A stretch of DNA of 64,000 nt from Bog-532 sp963830385 (GCA_963830385.1 CAWHMD010000005.1:930001-994000); one strand, 5' to 3'; counted from the stretch's first letter, positions 34,782 through 44,188 are shown. Numbers and translations are program-made. The notes: generated from the letters alone by a model not told the origin.

Positions 34782-35578
34782 ACATCCAGCGGCACACGGG
34801 CCGCGTCGTCGTGGTCACCGGGGGAGGCTCCGGGATCGGGTTCGCAACGGCCCGCCGGTTCGCGGCCGAGGGTGCCTCGGTGTACATCGTCGGGCGCGAC
34901 AAGCTCAAACTTGAAGACGCGGGCCGGCAGATCCTGGATGCGCTCAGCGTCACGGTCACACCGGTGACCGGTGACGTCTGCGACCCGGCATCCATGGGCG
35001 CGGCCGCCGCGGCCGTCGCCGCGCGCGAGAAGGCGGTCGATGTACTGATCAACAACGCCGGGCTAGCCTCGCCCTCGGTTCCGGCCGGCGATGACCAGTT
35101 CGTCACCGATCTGCGGGATCGCTTGTCGGTTGACGTGATCGGCACCGCGGTCACGACCGCCTCCTTCGCACCCTTCCTGCGCCCGGGCGGCAGCGTCCTG
35201 AACATGGGATCGGTCTATGCGACGGCAGGCGCTGCGGGCACTGCCTCGTACGGTGCCGCCAAGGGGGCCATCGTCGGCCTGACGCGTACACTCGCCGTCG
35301 AGCTGGGCCCGCGCGGCATCCGGGTGAACTGCGTGAGCCCGGGCTGGGTCGACGTGCCGAAGTGGGAAGACTACTTCGAGGAGCCAACCCTGCATCACCT
35401 GCGAAAAGACTTCACCCGGGTGCCGTTGCGGGCGGCCGTCACGGCCGACGAAATCGCCGCGGTTTACACCTTCCTGGCGCACGAGGATGCCGCCGCGATC
35501 TCGGGTCAGGACATCGTGGCCGATCGTGGCATGAGCGCCGACCTGTACGTCACGCCGACGGTCCCGGGCCTCAGCTGA
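34778..35578 (+). CDS. short-chain dehydrogenase/reductase
   Basis: NAD(P)-dependent oxidoreductase of 266 residues. Cofactor motif TGGGSGIGFATARRF, NNAG near residue 90 (LINNAGLASP), catalytic Ser/Tyr/Lys in the SYGAAKG region, and the PGW strand after GIRVNCVSP. The start is GTG at 34778 overlapping the hydrolase stop (GTGA); a longer frame upstream is not homologous. Third protein of the mocR operon. Substrate not predictable. Confidence 0.9.
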   Translation: MNIQRHTGRVVVVTGGGSGIGFATARRFAAEGASVYIVGRDKLKLEDAGRQILDALSVTVTPVTGDVCDPASMGAAAAAVAAREKAVDVLINNAGLASPSVPAGDDQFVTDLRDRLSVDVIGTAVTTASFAPFLRPGGSVLNMGSVYATAGAAGTASYGAAKGAIVGLTRTLAVELGPRGIRVNCVSPGWVDVPKWEDYFEEPTLHHLRKDFTRVPLRAAVTADEIAAVYTFLAHEDAAAISGQDIVADRGMSADLYVTPTVPGLS

Positions 35579-35579
35579 C

Positions 35580-36464
35580 GTGGAACCGCCGTCCACCTCA
35601 CCAACACGGGTTGTCTGTGCCCAGCTGGCACCAGTGATCGCTGCTCCAGCCGCCAACCGCCGTCTGGCCGGCCAGGCGATCCGCGCTGCGGTTCGATCCG
35701 GGGCCCAAGTGATCGTCCTTCCCGAGTTGGCCACGACCGGCTACCACCTCGAACCGTCCGAGGCGGCAGACCTGGCCGAGGACGCGGCCGGAGCCAGTAT
35801 CACCGCATGGATCGAGGCGTTGGCGGGCAGCGCCGCGGTGGTCGTCGGCGGTTTCTGTGAGCGGGGGCCGGATGGGAACATCTACAACTCCGCCGCAATG
35901 GTCTCGTCGGACGGCCTTGTGTCGATCTACCGGAAGACCCATTTGTGGGACCAGGAGTACCGCCTGTTCAGAGCTGGAACCGAGGCAGCCCCGGTGATCA
36001 GAACACGCTGGGGGCCGGTGGGGATGGCGATCTGCTACGACCTGTTCTTCCCCGAACTCACCCGGGGCCTGGCGCTGGGCGGCGCCTGGTTGCTGGCTGT
36101 CCCGACCAACTCCCCGTCCAGCGGGGGCCGCGCACCAGGGTCCCGGGCACCGGCTGCCGGTATCGGTCACACAGTGGCGCGCGCTGCCGCCTACCTCAAC
36201 CGGATGTACGTCGCCGTCTGCGACCGGCACGGAGACGAGCGAGGGCACGCATGGACCGCACGCTCATCGATCATCGGCCCTGAGGGTGATTTCCTCGCCG
36301 GACCCGTCGGCTACGAAGAGAAGCTGCTCTTCGCCGACTGCGACCTGGCGGCAGCGGAGCGGAAGCAGTGGGACGGCACCAGCAACGATGCGTTGGCGGA
36401 CCGGCGTCCCGAGCTTTATGCCAGCGTGGTTACCCCGCTGATCAGGCCGTCCCTGCGGCCCTGA
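35580..36464 (+). CDS. carbon-nitrogen hydrolase (nitrilase superfamily amidase)
   Basis: Hydrolyses a non-peptide C-N bond. 294 residues, normal length. The Glu-Lys-Cys triad is visible: VIVLPELATTGYH (Glu), YRKTHLWDQE (Lys) and GMAICYDLFFPE (Cys). Aliphatic amidase or carbamoylase branches are more likely than a true nitrilase. The start is GTG at 35580, one base after the SDR stop. Last gene of the mocR operon. In context it could take the half-amide from the NodB-fold hydrolase. A second nitrilase-family gene is at 43334. Confidence 0.9.
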   Translation: MEPPSTSPTRVVCAQLAPVIAAPAANRRLAGQAIRAAVRSGAQVIVLPELATTGYHLEPSEAADLAEDAAGASITAWIEALAGSAAVVVGGFCERGPDGNIYNSAAMVSSDGLVSIYRKTHLWDQEYRLFRAGTEAAPVIRTRWGPVGMAICYDLFFPELTRGLALGGAWLLAVPTNSPSSGGRAPGSRAPAAGIGHTVARAAAYLNRMYVAVCDRHGDERGHAWTARSSIIGPEGDFLAGPVGYEEKLLFADCDLAAAERKQWDGTSNDALADRRPELYASVVTPLIRPSLRP

Positions 36465-36497
36465 CAGGTAAGAGGTTCGCGGTTTACAGTTCCAGGC

Positions 36498-38852
36498 GTG
36501 GTATCAGATTCGCCGACTGGGCCGGAAAGCCTCCCGTCGCAGCTCACCTCGTTTGTTGGGCGCCGGCACGAGCAACTGCGGGTGAAGAGCACTCTTCGCC
36601 AGCACCGGCTGGTCACTATTCTCGGGCCCGGCGGTGCCGGCAAGACGCGCCTAGCTCTGGAAACTGCCTACCAGATGGTGAGGTCGTACAGCGGAGGCTG
36701 CTGGTTCATCGATCTCGGCAAGCACCCTGCTCACGAGTCAATCGTCGACCACGTGGCTTCCGCGCTACGGCTGACCAGAACAAGCGGGCCTTGGACCGTC
36801 CCGGAGCTTGCCGCCCGCCTGGATCAGCGAGATTCACTGCTGATCGTCGACAATTGCGAGCACGTCGTGGACGAGGTCGCTGATCTCGTCCACGGGCTGT
36901 TGCGCAGCACCAGAAACGTCGACGTCCTGGCGACGAGCCGCCAGGCACTCGGCGTCGGGGGCGAGCAACTTGTACACCTGGACGGCCTCACGCTTCCTCC
37001 CGAAGGACAAGCCGACTCGCCTCCCGACCTGGCGGCGTTCGAGAGCGTTGTCCTGTTCATCGAACGAGGAAAATCGATCGTCCCTGATTTCGACCTCACC
37101 GTTGAGAACGCAAGTGCAGTGGCCGACATCGTGCGGCGGCTGGACGGCTTGCCCCTGGCCATCGAGCTGGCCGCCGCGCGGCTCAGGGTCCTCGCCCCTC
37201 AGCAGATCGCCAGCAGGCTGAAAGACCAGTTCCGCCTCTTGAGATCGTCGCGCAGTACTGACGAACGGCATCAGACCCTGCGCGCGACGATCGAGTGGAG
37301 CTACGACCTCTGCTCACCGGCAGAGCGCCTGTGCTGGGCCCGGCTCTCGGTTTTCCCCGCTGACTTCGACCTGGACGCGGCCGAGTCCGTAGCCAGCGGT
37401 GACGCCATCGAACCACACGTTGTGCTCGAACTGGTCGGGGCCCTGATAGACAAGTCAATCCTGCGTGCCACCCCCGGACGCAGCGGTCAGACGACCCGGT
37501 ACCGGTTCACCGATCCGGTGCGCGACTTCGGACGCGAAAAGCTAATCGAGCTGGAGCCGGATGGGGGCGCCCGGTCTCGCCATCTGGAGCACTTCAGCCA
37601 GGTGGCAGCGGCGGTCCCCGAACTGCTCTTCGGTCCCGCTCAGGTTGAGCGCGTGAGCTTGCTGCGGACCGAGCGGCCGAACCTGGCCGCAGCTCTGGCC
37701 CAGGCCCTCACCGAGGGACAGATGGATGCGGCGGACGGCCTGGCCTGCGCAATCGCTCTGGTCTCGTTCGCGTCCGGCTCGCTCAGCGAGTCATTCCTGG
37801 CCGTCAGCACGGTCGCGGCATACGACGGCAACCGGTCAGCGGCTCGGGTCCGGCTGCTGTGGCTATCCGCATGGATTGCGATCAACCAGGGAGACCTGGG
37901 CCTTGCCCGGCAGCGGGCCACCGATTGCTGCCAGCTCGCGCAGCTCATCGGCGATCAGCAAGGCATCGTCCACGCACAGCAGTACCTGGGCGAGTGTGAG
38001 CTGCTCAGCGACGATATCGGTGCCGCGCAGACGCATTGCCGCCAGGCAGTTCACCTGGCCCGAGAGATCAACCAGGACCATCTGCTGGCCACGTCACTGG
38101 TGCGGTATGCGCAAGTTCTCGAAGCACTGGGCGAACCGGAACAGGCCCGGACGGCGCTGGCCGAGGCGATTGCCATCAGCGACCGTGTCGGCGAGGTGTG
38201 GTGCCGCGGTTATGCGCTGTGGAATCTAGCGCTCCTCATGCAGGCGACGGGACGCCCCGGCGAGGGGGTGCGGACCGCGCGGGCGGTGCTCGATTCGAAC
38301 TCGCTCTTCGAGGATGTAGTGGGCATGGCGGAGGGTCTCGAGGTCATGGCCTGGTGCTCGGCGGATCTCGGCGAGACCAGGCGCGCAGCGGTGCTGATGG
38401 GTGCCGCGGAGGCAGTGTGGACATCCTCGGGTGCGGTGCTGCCGGCCCGGCTCGTATCACGACGAGACGGGTGCGAGAGACGAGCCGTAGCCGAGCTTGG
38501 CGCCGAGACCTATGCGTCACTGCGGCAGGAAGGGCAGGCCCTCACGCCAGATCAAGCCGTTGCCTGGAACGAGAAGTCCGGCCACCGCGACGGCTCAATG
38601 GTCACGCAGGTCGCCGCCATGCCCAGCGGCGCCGTCAAGGCGGCCAGCGGAGCGGTCAAGTCCCCGCTCACCGCCCGCGAGTACGAGGTGGCCCTGCTGG
38701 TGGCCCGGGGCCTGAAGAACCGTGAGATCGCCGAGCACCTGGTGATATCGACGCGCACGGCGGAGGCCCACGTCGAGCACATTCTGGCCAAGCTCGGGCT
38801 GAACTCGCGCGCACAGATCACTTCGTGGGCTGCGTATCAAGCCGACGCTTGA
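36498..38852 (+). CDS. NTPase-TPR-LuxR transcriptional regulator
   Basis: Second large STAND-type activator, 784 residues. N-terminal FVGRRHEQLRVKSTLRQH, Walker A GPGGAGKTR, Walker B LLIVDNCEHVVDEV and sensor VLATSRQAL. A TPR-like middle follows. The C-terminal LuxR domain is LTAREYEVALLVARGLKNREIAEHL. The start is GTG 36498, 33 bases after the nitrilase; ribosome site weak. Same plan as the regulator at 25760, with clear sequence similarity in the NTPase and HTH. Lies before the aminotransferase operon at 38961, a likely target. Confidence 0.9.
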   Translation: MVSDSPTGPESLPSQLTSFVGRRHEQLRVKSTLRQHRLVTILGPGGAGKTRLALETAYQMVRSYSGGCWFIDLGKHPAHESIVDHVASALRLTRTSGPWTVPELAARLDQRDSLLIVDNCEHVVDEVADLVHGLLRSTRNVDVLATSRQALGVGGEQLVHLDGLTLPPEGQADSPPDLAAFESVVLFIERGKSIVPDFDLTVENASAVADIVRRLDGLPLAIELAAARLRVLAPQQIASRLKDQFRLLRSSRSTDERHQTLRATIEWSYDLCSPAERLCWARLSVFPADFDLDAAESVASGDAIEPHVVLELVGALIDKSILRATPGRSGQTTRYRFTDPVRDFGREKLIELEPDGGARSRHLEHFSQVAAAVPELLFGPAQVERVSLLRTERPNLAAALAQALTEGQMDAADGLACAIALVSFASGSLSESFLAVSTVAAYDGNRSAARVRLLWLSAWIAINQGDLGLARQRATDCCQLAQLIGDQQGIVHAQQYLGECELLSDDIGAAQTHCRQAVHLAREINQDHLLATSLVRYAQVLEALGEPEQARTALAEAIAISDRVGEVWCRGYALWNLALLMQATGRPGEGVRTARAVLDSNSLFEDVVGMAEGLEVMAWCSADLGETRRAAVLMGAAEAVWTSSGAVLPARLVSRRDGCERRAVAELGAETYASLRQEGQALTPDQAVAWNEKSGHRDGSMVTQVAAMPSGAVKAASGAVKSPLTAREYEVALLVARGLKNREIAEHLVISTRTAEAHVEHILAKLGLNSRAQITSWAAYQADA

Positions 38853-38960
38853 TAGGCAGGCTAGTGGCCCTGTCCCCGATCGATCACTGTGCCTGGAAGC
38901 CGGTAGGTGGTCGGCATATTTTCGGTCGAGCGAACGCAGTTGACCAAGGGGCAGGCATAA

Positions 38961-40238
38961 ATGACCACGTTCACCGAAACCAGCGCGCCGGCCAAGGCGG
39001 CGGGCCTGATTTCCCGGGCCCGCCGGGTGATGCCCGGAGGTGTGCTGGGCAGCTACGCGATGCCGTCGAACGTCGAGACAGTCATCTCGCACGGTGCGGG
39101 TGCCCGGGTCTTCGACGTCGACGGCCACAGCTACATCGACTACATCCTCGGCTCAGGCCCGATGATCGTCGGTCACTGCCATCCCGCAGTGGTGGAGGCA
39201 CTCGAGCGGCAGGCTCGGCGCGGCACGCAGTATTACACCCTGTCTGAGGCGGCCATCGATCTCGCCGAACGGCTCGTCGACGCGATCCCCTGCGCCGAGC
39301 AAGTCAAGCTCACCTCCTCCGGCGCCGAGGCGACGTTCTACGCCATGCGTGTGGCACGAGCCGCCACCGGTCGCGACAAAATCCTCAAGTTCAAGGGTGC
39401 CTACCACGGGCACCACGACTATGCGATGACCGGCTCCGGTATGAGCACCGCGGGAACCCCCGCCGTGGTCGAGCAGACGCTCATAACGGCGACCTACAAC
39501 GACATCGAGGGAACGCTGGCCGCTATCGCGGCGAACGCGTCTGACCTTGCGGCCGTCATCGTCGAACCGGTTCAGCGCAGCACACCGCCGCGGCCCGGTT
39601 TTCTCGAGGCGCTCCGCGAGGCCGCCACCCGGCACGGGATCGTGCTCATCTTCGATGAAATGGTGACCGGATTCCGGGTGCACCTTGAAGGCGGGCAAGG
39701 CCTCTACGGAGTGACGCCGGACCTGGCCACGTACGGTAAGGCGATCGGCGGCGGCCTCCCGCTGGCGGCGCTTGCCGGCCGGGAGGTGCTGATGGACCAC
39801 CTGAACCCCCGCCGCGCCGACAAGTCGGGTTACGTCTACATGTCGGGCACCCTGAACGGTAACCCGCTGGCGGCGGCGGCCGGAATCGCCACTCTCGACG
39901 TGCTTCAAGCGCCCGAGGTCTTCGCTCAGCTGGAGGCGGTATCCCGGCGGCTGCGTAACGGCCTCGACCGCGTCCTGACCGATGCTGGGGTGCAGGCGCA
40001 GGTCCTGGGCGAGGGCGCAATGGCCGCAGTCCTCTTTGCCGCCGGCGACCCCTTCGACCCGGCCACGGCGACCGCATCCGACCCAGGGCTGCGATCGCGA
40101 CTGGACGCCCTGATGATCGAGCGCGGGATCCTTGTGAACCTGCCGGCGAAGTTTTACGTGTCGACCGCTCACCAAAATCAGGACATCGACGAGACGGTCG
40201 CGGCCTTCAGCGAGTCCCTCGCTGTGGCGACCAGGTAA
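38961..40238 (+). CDS. class III aminotransferase (glutamate-1-semialdehyde aminomutase-like)
   Basis: PLP enzyme of 425 residues. Marks: VMPGGVLGSYAMP at the start (GSAM-like), LTSSGAEATFYAMRVARAATG, GAYHGHHD, the DEMVTGFR strand that holds the PLP-pyridine Asp, and the Schiff-base lysine in TYGKAIGGGLPLAAL. Genuine HemL is usually in a haem operon; here the context is catabolic, so an omega-aminotransferase or beta-amino-acid role is more likely. Starts a plus-strand group with an SDR, cupin and cyclase. The 135-base gap to 40374 holds no evident gene. Confidence 0.9.
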   Translation: MTTFTETSAPAKAAGLISRARRVMPGGVLGSYAMPSNVETVISHGAGARVFDVDGHSYIDYILGSGPMIVGHCHPAVVEALERQARRGTQYYTLSEAAIDLAERLVDAIPCAEQVKLTSSGAEATFYAMRVARAATGRDKILKFKGAYHGHHDYAMTGSGMSTAGTPAVVEQTLITATYNDIEGTLAAIAANASDLAAVIVEPVQRSTPPRPGFLEALREAATRHGIVLIFDEMVTGFRVHLEGGQGLYGVTPDLATYGKAIGGGLPLAALAGREVLMDHLNPRRADKSGYVYMSGTLNGNPLAAAAGIATLDVLQAPEVFAQLEAVSRRLRNGLDRVLTDAGVQAQVLGEGAMAAVLFAAGDPFDPATATASDPGLRSRLDALMIERGILVNLPAKFYVSTAHQNQDIDETVAAFSESLAVATR

Positions 40239-40373
40239 GACGATGGGTCCGCGACCCGGCGTTCTGACGGGGCCGACGATGCTCAAGCTAGCGGCAGCAG
40301 CGCCCACGCCAGCGCAACCCGCCCACACGGCCGCTCTCGGGCCTCAGGGAGAGACAGCAGAAGAGGAGATCTC

Positions 40374-41174
40374 ATGCCAGATCTGAACAACAAGGTCTGC
40401 GTTGTCACCGGAGCCGCGAGCGGCATCGGCCGGGCGACCGCCATCAAGCTAGCCGCGAGCGGAGCAAAGGCCGTGGTCGCCGGCGACATCGACGAGGCGG
40501 GCGCCCAGGAGACGGTCAAGCTGATCGAGGAGGCCGGCGGCACCGCGTCCGTCAAGCTGACCGACGTCGAGCAGCCCGTCCAGATTCACGAGCTCATGCA
40601 GTACGCCGCCGACCAGTACGGGTCGCTGGACGCGCTGATCAACAACGTCGGTGTCCACGAGATGTACTGGACGGACCAGACGGCCGTCGACAAACTGCCG
40701 CTCGAAGTCTTCGAGAAGATCTACCGGATCAACTTGCGGTCGGTCTTCATCGCGACCCAGGCCGCCACGCCGTACCTGCGGGCGTCCACCAACGACCCCA
40801 CGATCGTCAACGCCGCGTCGACCGGGTCTTTCACCGGATACCCGGGAGCGGGCGCTTACGGATCGACCAAGGCGGCCATTCTTCAGTTCACCCGAGTCGC
40901 CGCGGTCGATCTGGCCCCGCAGATCCGGGTCAACGCCTACGCCCCCGGAACGGTCGACACGTCGATGATCGACCGGATGCTGGCCGGCATCTCGGCCGAG
41001 GACCGCGCGGGCCTGGAGAAGACCATGACCGCGACGCATCTCATCCCGCGGATGGGGGCGCCCGAGGACGTCGCGAACCTGATTGCCTTCCTGGCCTCGT
41101 CGGAAGCGAGCTGGATCACCGGCGCCACCTACCTGATCGACGGCGGCTCCCTCGCCTGGCGCGGCAGCCGCTAG
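40374..41174 (+). CDS. short-chain dehydrogenase/reductase
   Basis: NAD(P)-dependent enzyme of 266 residues. Cofactor motif TGAASGIGRATAIKLA, DVEQPVQIHELM, NNVG (LINNVGVHEMYW) and catalytic YxxxK in GAYGSTKAAILQ. PGTVDTSM follows. ATG 40374 has GAGGAG upstream. Followed by the cupin gene after 25 bases, so co-transcription with the aminotransferase group is likely. Its product could act on an alcohol or ketone made in that pathway; not determinable. Confidence 0.9.
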   Translation: MPDLNNKVCVVTGAASGIGRATAIKLAASGAKAVVAGDIDEAGAQETVKLIEEAGGTASVKLTDVEQPVQIHELMQYAADQYGSLDALINNVGVHEMYWTDQTAVDKLPLEVFEKIYRINLRSVFIATQAATPYLRASTNDPTIVNAASTGSFTGYPGAGAYGSTKAAILQFTRVAAVDLAPQIRVNAYAPGTVDTSMIDRMLAGISAEDRAGLEKTMTATHLIPRMGAPEDVANLIAFLASSEASWITGATYLIDGGSLAWRGSR

Positions 41175-41199
41175 CCATCCGGCGGAAGGAGAAGGACCC

Positions 41200-41595
41200 A
41201 TGAGCGAGACAACTGGCGAAATTGCGCTGCCGTGCCTGCAGACATACCCCATAACCGAGGCGGACTTCCAGCCCTTCGATCTGCCGGCTCAGGACATCGT
41301 CGCCGGTGATCCCAGGACCGAGGTCGCCGTCCTGCATCAGGCCGCGGACGGGTCGGTCCTGGTCGGATTCTCCCGGTTCACCGAGGGAACATACCGCTAC
41401 CACCAGACCGCCAATGAGATCAACTATGTGACCGCGGGCCGCATGATCATCACCTCCGATCAGGACGATCGCACGATCGAGTGCACGGCCGGGTCGGTGA
41501 CACGGCTGGACAAGGGCGTGACCTACACCAAGACGATCGTTGAGCCCTACGAGGAGATGTTCGTCATGCTCAGCGACGCCGGTGTGGAGATGTGA
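41200..41595 (+). CDS. cupin-domain protein
   Basis: Protein of 131 residues with a single cupin barrel of the DUF861/EutQ type: FTEGTYRYHQTANEINYVTAGRM and SVTRLDKGVTYTKTI. The metal-binding His/Glu set is only partly present (one His, two Glu). Could be a small isomerase, hydrolase or binding protein. ATG 41200 with AAGGAG; stop overlaps the cyclase ATG (TGATG). A second cupin gene lies at 44185 in the opposing operon. Confidence 0.8.
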   Translation: MSETTGEIALPCLQTYPITEADFQPFDLPAQDIVAGDPRTEVAVLHQAADGSVLVGFSRFTEGTYRYHQTANEINYVTAGRMIITSDQDDRTIECTAGSVTRLDKGVTYTKTIVEPYEEMFVMLSDAGVEM

Positions 41596-42557
41596 TGACG
41601 TCCGGCAGCCGCTACCGCTGGCAGCCGCTTGTCGAGCGTGACGGGACCACCGTCGCCGAGAGCCCCTGGGGGCCCGGCGACGAGATCGGCCGGCTGAACT
41701 GGATCACGCCCGAATCCCAGCGGGCGGTGCTGTCCCGGATCGATCCCGGGCCGTCGTACGACCTTGCGGTCTCCATCTTCATGGGCATGCCGGCCTGGCT
41801 CGGCGCGGGCGACCCGAAATACGACATCTGGATGACCCACACGCCGTCCGGCACGGTCGTCGACAACCTCAACGGGGCGGGTCCGGAGCTGTCATCGGTC
41901 TATTCCTATTGCGGTGACGCGGTGACGATGTACACCCACACCGGCACGCACATCGACATGCTCAACCACTTCGGGTACCACGGCCGCTTCTGGAACGGCT
42001 GGACGCCGGAGAAGCATCTGGGCAGCCGCCACTGGACCCGCGGCGGCCCGGAGAACTTCCCCAACATCGTCGCGCGGGGGGTACTGCTTGACGTTGCCGC
42101 CCTACATGGGACCGACTGCCTGCCGCCCTCGTACACGATCACCGCGGCGGATTGTAGGACAGCCGCGGAAGCGCAGGGTGTGGCCCTGGCGAAAGGTGAC
42201 GTGGTGATGATCCGGACCGGGCGCATGCGTTACTGGCCCGATCCGGGCAGGTATGGCGTGGATGCGCCGGGTATCGGCCTGGAGGCGGCCAGGTTCCTCT
42301 GTGAGGAAGCCGGCGCGATGATCATCGGCAGTGACAACGATTCGGTCGAGGTCGACCCGTCGGAGCCGGGCACCTACTTCCCCGTGCACAGCTACATGTT
42401 CGCCACGGCGGGCGCCCCGATCATCGAGTCGCTGTGGCTGGAGGACCTTGCCGCCGACCGGGTGCACGAGGTCGCCTTCCTCGGGGGCCCGCTCAAGCTG
42501 ACCGGGGCGACAGGTGCTCCGTTGCGGCCCATGGCGCTGCCGTTGCAGCCCGCCTGA
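41595..42557 (+). CDS. cyclase-family (PF04199) metal-dependent hydrolase
   Basis: Protein of 320 residues. The metal signature HTGTHIDMLNHFGYHG (near residue 115) defines the family that includes kynurenine formamidase and isatin hydrolase. Longer than the about 210-residue KynB type and closer in length to the actinobacterial/alpha-proteobacterial branch. ATG 41595 overlaps the cupin stop; GTG 41592 is an alternative. Its stop meets the stop of the opposing racemase-like gene within TGATCA (42555-42560). An amide- or lactam-opening role fits the family. Confidence 0.87.
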   Translation: MTSGSRYRWQPLVERDGTTVAESPWGPGDEIGRLNWITPESQRAVLSRIDPGPSYDLAVSIFMGMPAWLGAGDPKYDIWMTHTPSGTVVDNLNGAGPELSSVYSYCGDAVTMYTHTGTHIDMLNHFGYHGRFWNGWTPEKHLGSRHWTRGGPENFPNIVARGVLLDVAALHGTDCLPPSYTITAADCRTAAEAQGVALAKGDVVMIRTGRMRYWPDPGRYGVDAPGIGLEAARFLCEEAGAMIIGSDNDSVEVDPSEPGTYFPVHSYMFATAGAPIIESLWLEDLAADRVHEVAFLGGPLKLTGATGAPLRPMALPLQPA

Positions 42558-43334
42558 TCAGTCTGAGCCGAACGTGCCCTCGATGGAGGCCGCGGTGTCC
42601 AGCATGGCGCGGATCATCTCCGGCTTCGCCTGGTGTGGCCGGGCGTAGGCCGACCGGCTGTGCGTCAGTCCCATACCGAGCAACAGCTCAGCCATCTTGT
42701 ACGTCAGCGGCCCCGGATCAATGACCGGCACGGGCAGCTGTTCATTCAGGTAGCCGACGGCCTGGTGCATCGTGGTCGAGCCGAGGCAGATCGCGTCCGC
42801 GCCGGCGGCGACAAGCCTGAGGGCGGCATCGCGCAGGAGCGGGAAGACCTCTTCTTCCTTGCCGCCCAGCAGGTTGCGCATGTCCGGCGGCCGGTTGATC
42901 GACTCGATGCCGACGCAATGGTGCTCGAGCCCGTACTCAACCAGTGTCTTACGAGCCTCGTGGATCCACGGATCCCATTGGGTCAGCACCCCGAAACGGT
43001 GCCCGAGCAGCAGCGCGGTCAAGTACGACGCCCGCCCTGGCGCGACGACCGGGATATCGAGGACCGACCGGAGCGCGTTCATACCCGAGTCGCTGGTGGT
43101 GTCGATACAGACCGCGTCGTAGCCCTCCTCTTGCGCCTGCAGGCCGGCCTCGAGCATGGCGAGGTCAGCGAGCAGCCAGTCGTGGTAGCTGTCGAAGTTG
43201 GCCGGCCCGGCCTTGACCGGCCGGTAGTGGAACTCGATACCGGGGTCGAGGTTGACCTTCTTGAGCTGCTCACGCCGGTTGGCCATTCCCTCATCATCAA
43301 ATGGGAACGGCACGATCACGAGGACGCGGCGCAC
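42558..43334 (-). CDS. Asp/Glu/hydantoin-racemase-family protein with altered active site
   Basis: Protein of 258 residues with the family's two-lobed fold pattern. The two catalytic cysteines expected in the racemase motifs are replaced: the first loop reads DTTSDSGMNALR (Thr79 where Cys is usual) and the second ICLGSTTM (Ser186 where Cys is usual). Cys76 and Cys183 lie nearby and could substitute in space, but not by alignment. Racemase, maleate isomerase or decarboxylase function is therefore uncertain. The start is GTG 43334 sharing a base with the nitrilase stop (TAGTG). Last gene of the minus-strand operon. Confidence 0.78.
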   Translation of the reverse strand: MRRVLVIVPFPFDDEGMANRREQLKKVNLDPGIEFHYRPVKAGPANFDSYHDWLLADLAMLEAGLQAQEEGYDAVCIDTTSDSGMNALRSVLDIPVVAPGRASYLTALLLGHRFGVLTQWDPWIHEARKTLVEYGLEHHCVGIESINRPPDMRNLLGGKEEEVFPLLRDAALRLVAAGADAICLGSTTMHQAVGYLNEQLPVPVIDPGPLTYKMAELLLGMGLTHSRSAYARPHQAKPEMIRAMLDTAASIEGTFGSD

Positions 43335-44188
43335 TACAGGCTCCTTTGCAGTTCCGGGACGGCGGCCCGGGGAAAACGCCGGTTGATCAGGGCCGGCAGG
43401 TCGGCCCGGACCTGCCGGAGCCGGTCCGGCTTGAGGTCGGCGATGGCGATGCCGGTCCCGTCGCCGTCACCGACGACGGCCAGCACGGTTCCCCAGGGGT
43501 CGATGATCGAGCTACGCCCGAAACTCTCGCCGCCCTCGTACTTACCGACGTGCGCAGGTGCGAGCACGTACGCCTGGTTCTCAATGGCCCGGGCACGCAG
43601 CAGCACGTCCCAGTGGTCCTTGCCGGTGAAGGCGGTGAAAGCAGACGGGATGGTGATGACGTCAGCTCCCATGGCGGCCAGCTCTCGGTACAGCTCAGGG
43701 AAACGGAGGTCGAAGCAGATCGAGAGCCCGACGTTCCATCCGTCCCACCCCACCACGGTGAGCTGGTTTCCCGGGGTGATGTAGCTCGACTCCGATCCGC
43801 GGGCCTCGGGAAGGTTCGAGGTGAACAGGTGGATTTTGCGATAGGTGCCCGCCACCTGCCCGTCGGCGTTGATGAAGACCGAGGTGTTGTGGACCGCGCC
43901 GTCCTCGCCGGCTTCGACCAGGCTTCCCAGCAGGATGCTGATGGCGTGCTGCCGCGCGAGCGCTCGCAGCGCCGAGACGGTCGGGCCGGTTTCCAGCGGC
44001 TCGGCGACGTCGGCGAACGCCGCGTTGTCACCCAGGTAGGTCGCGTACTCGGGGAACGCCACCAGCTGGGCGCCGGCGGTGGCCGCCTCTTCGGTGAGTT
44101 CGATGATGCTCTGGAGATTGGCCGCGACGTCGGTCCCGGAGCGCAGCTGCGCCACGGCTACGCGGGTGGAGGCGCTCGACCCGGTCAC
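43334..44188 (-). CDS. carbon-nitrogen hydrolase (Nit1/Nit2-like amidase)
   Basis: Amidase of 284 residues. Glu-Lys-Cys triad visible: LVAFPEYATYLGD, YRKIHLFTSN and GLSICFDLRFPE. Also the nitrilase-family ARAIENQAYVLAP. Resembles omega-amidase/deaminated-glutathione amidase more than aliphatic nitrilase. The start is GTG 44188 overlapping the cupin stop (GTGA); the longer frame is not homologous. Stop shares a base with the racemase-like gene. Could hydrolyse 2-oxoglutaramate or a related half-amide, which would join the glutarate/2-oxoglutarate theme of the island; inference. Confidence 0.9.
   Translation of the reverse strand: MTGSSASTRVAVAQLRSGTDVAANLQSIIELTEEAATAGAQLVAFPEYATYLGDNAAFADVAEPLETGPTVSALRALARQHAISILLGSLVEAGEDGAVHNTSVFINADGQVAGTYRKIHLFTSNLPEARGSESSYITPGNQLTVVGWDGWNVGLSICFDLRFPELYRELAAMGADVITIPSAFTAFTGKDHWDVLLRARAIENQAYVLAPAHVGKYEGGESFGRSSIIDPWGTVLAVVGDGDGTGIAIADLKPDRLRQVRADLPALINRRFPRAAVPELQRSL

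Noticed and set aside
38961..40238. hemL (haem-pathway glutamate-1-semialdehyde aminomutase)
   Set aside because: Sequence resembles the family, but the context is catabolic and no haem genes are near, so the symbol is not used.
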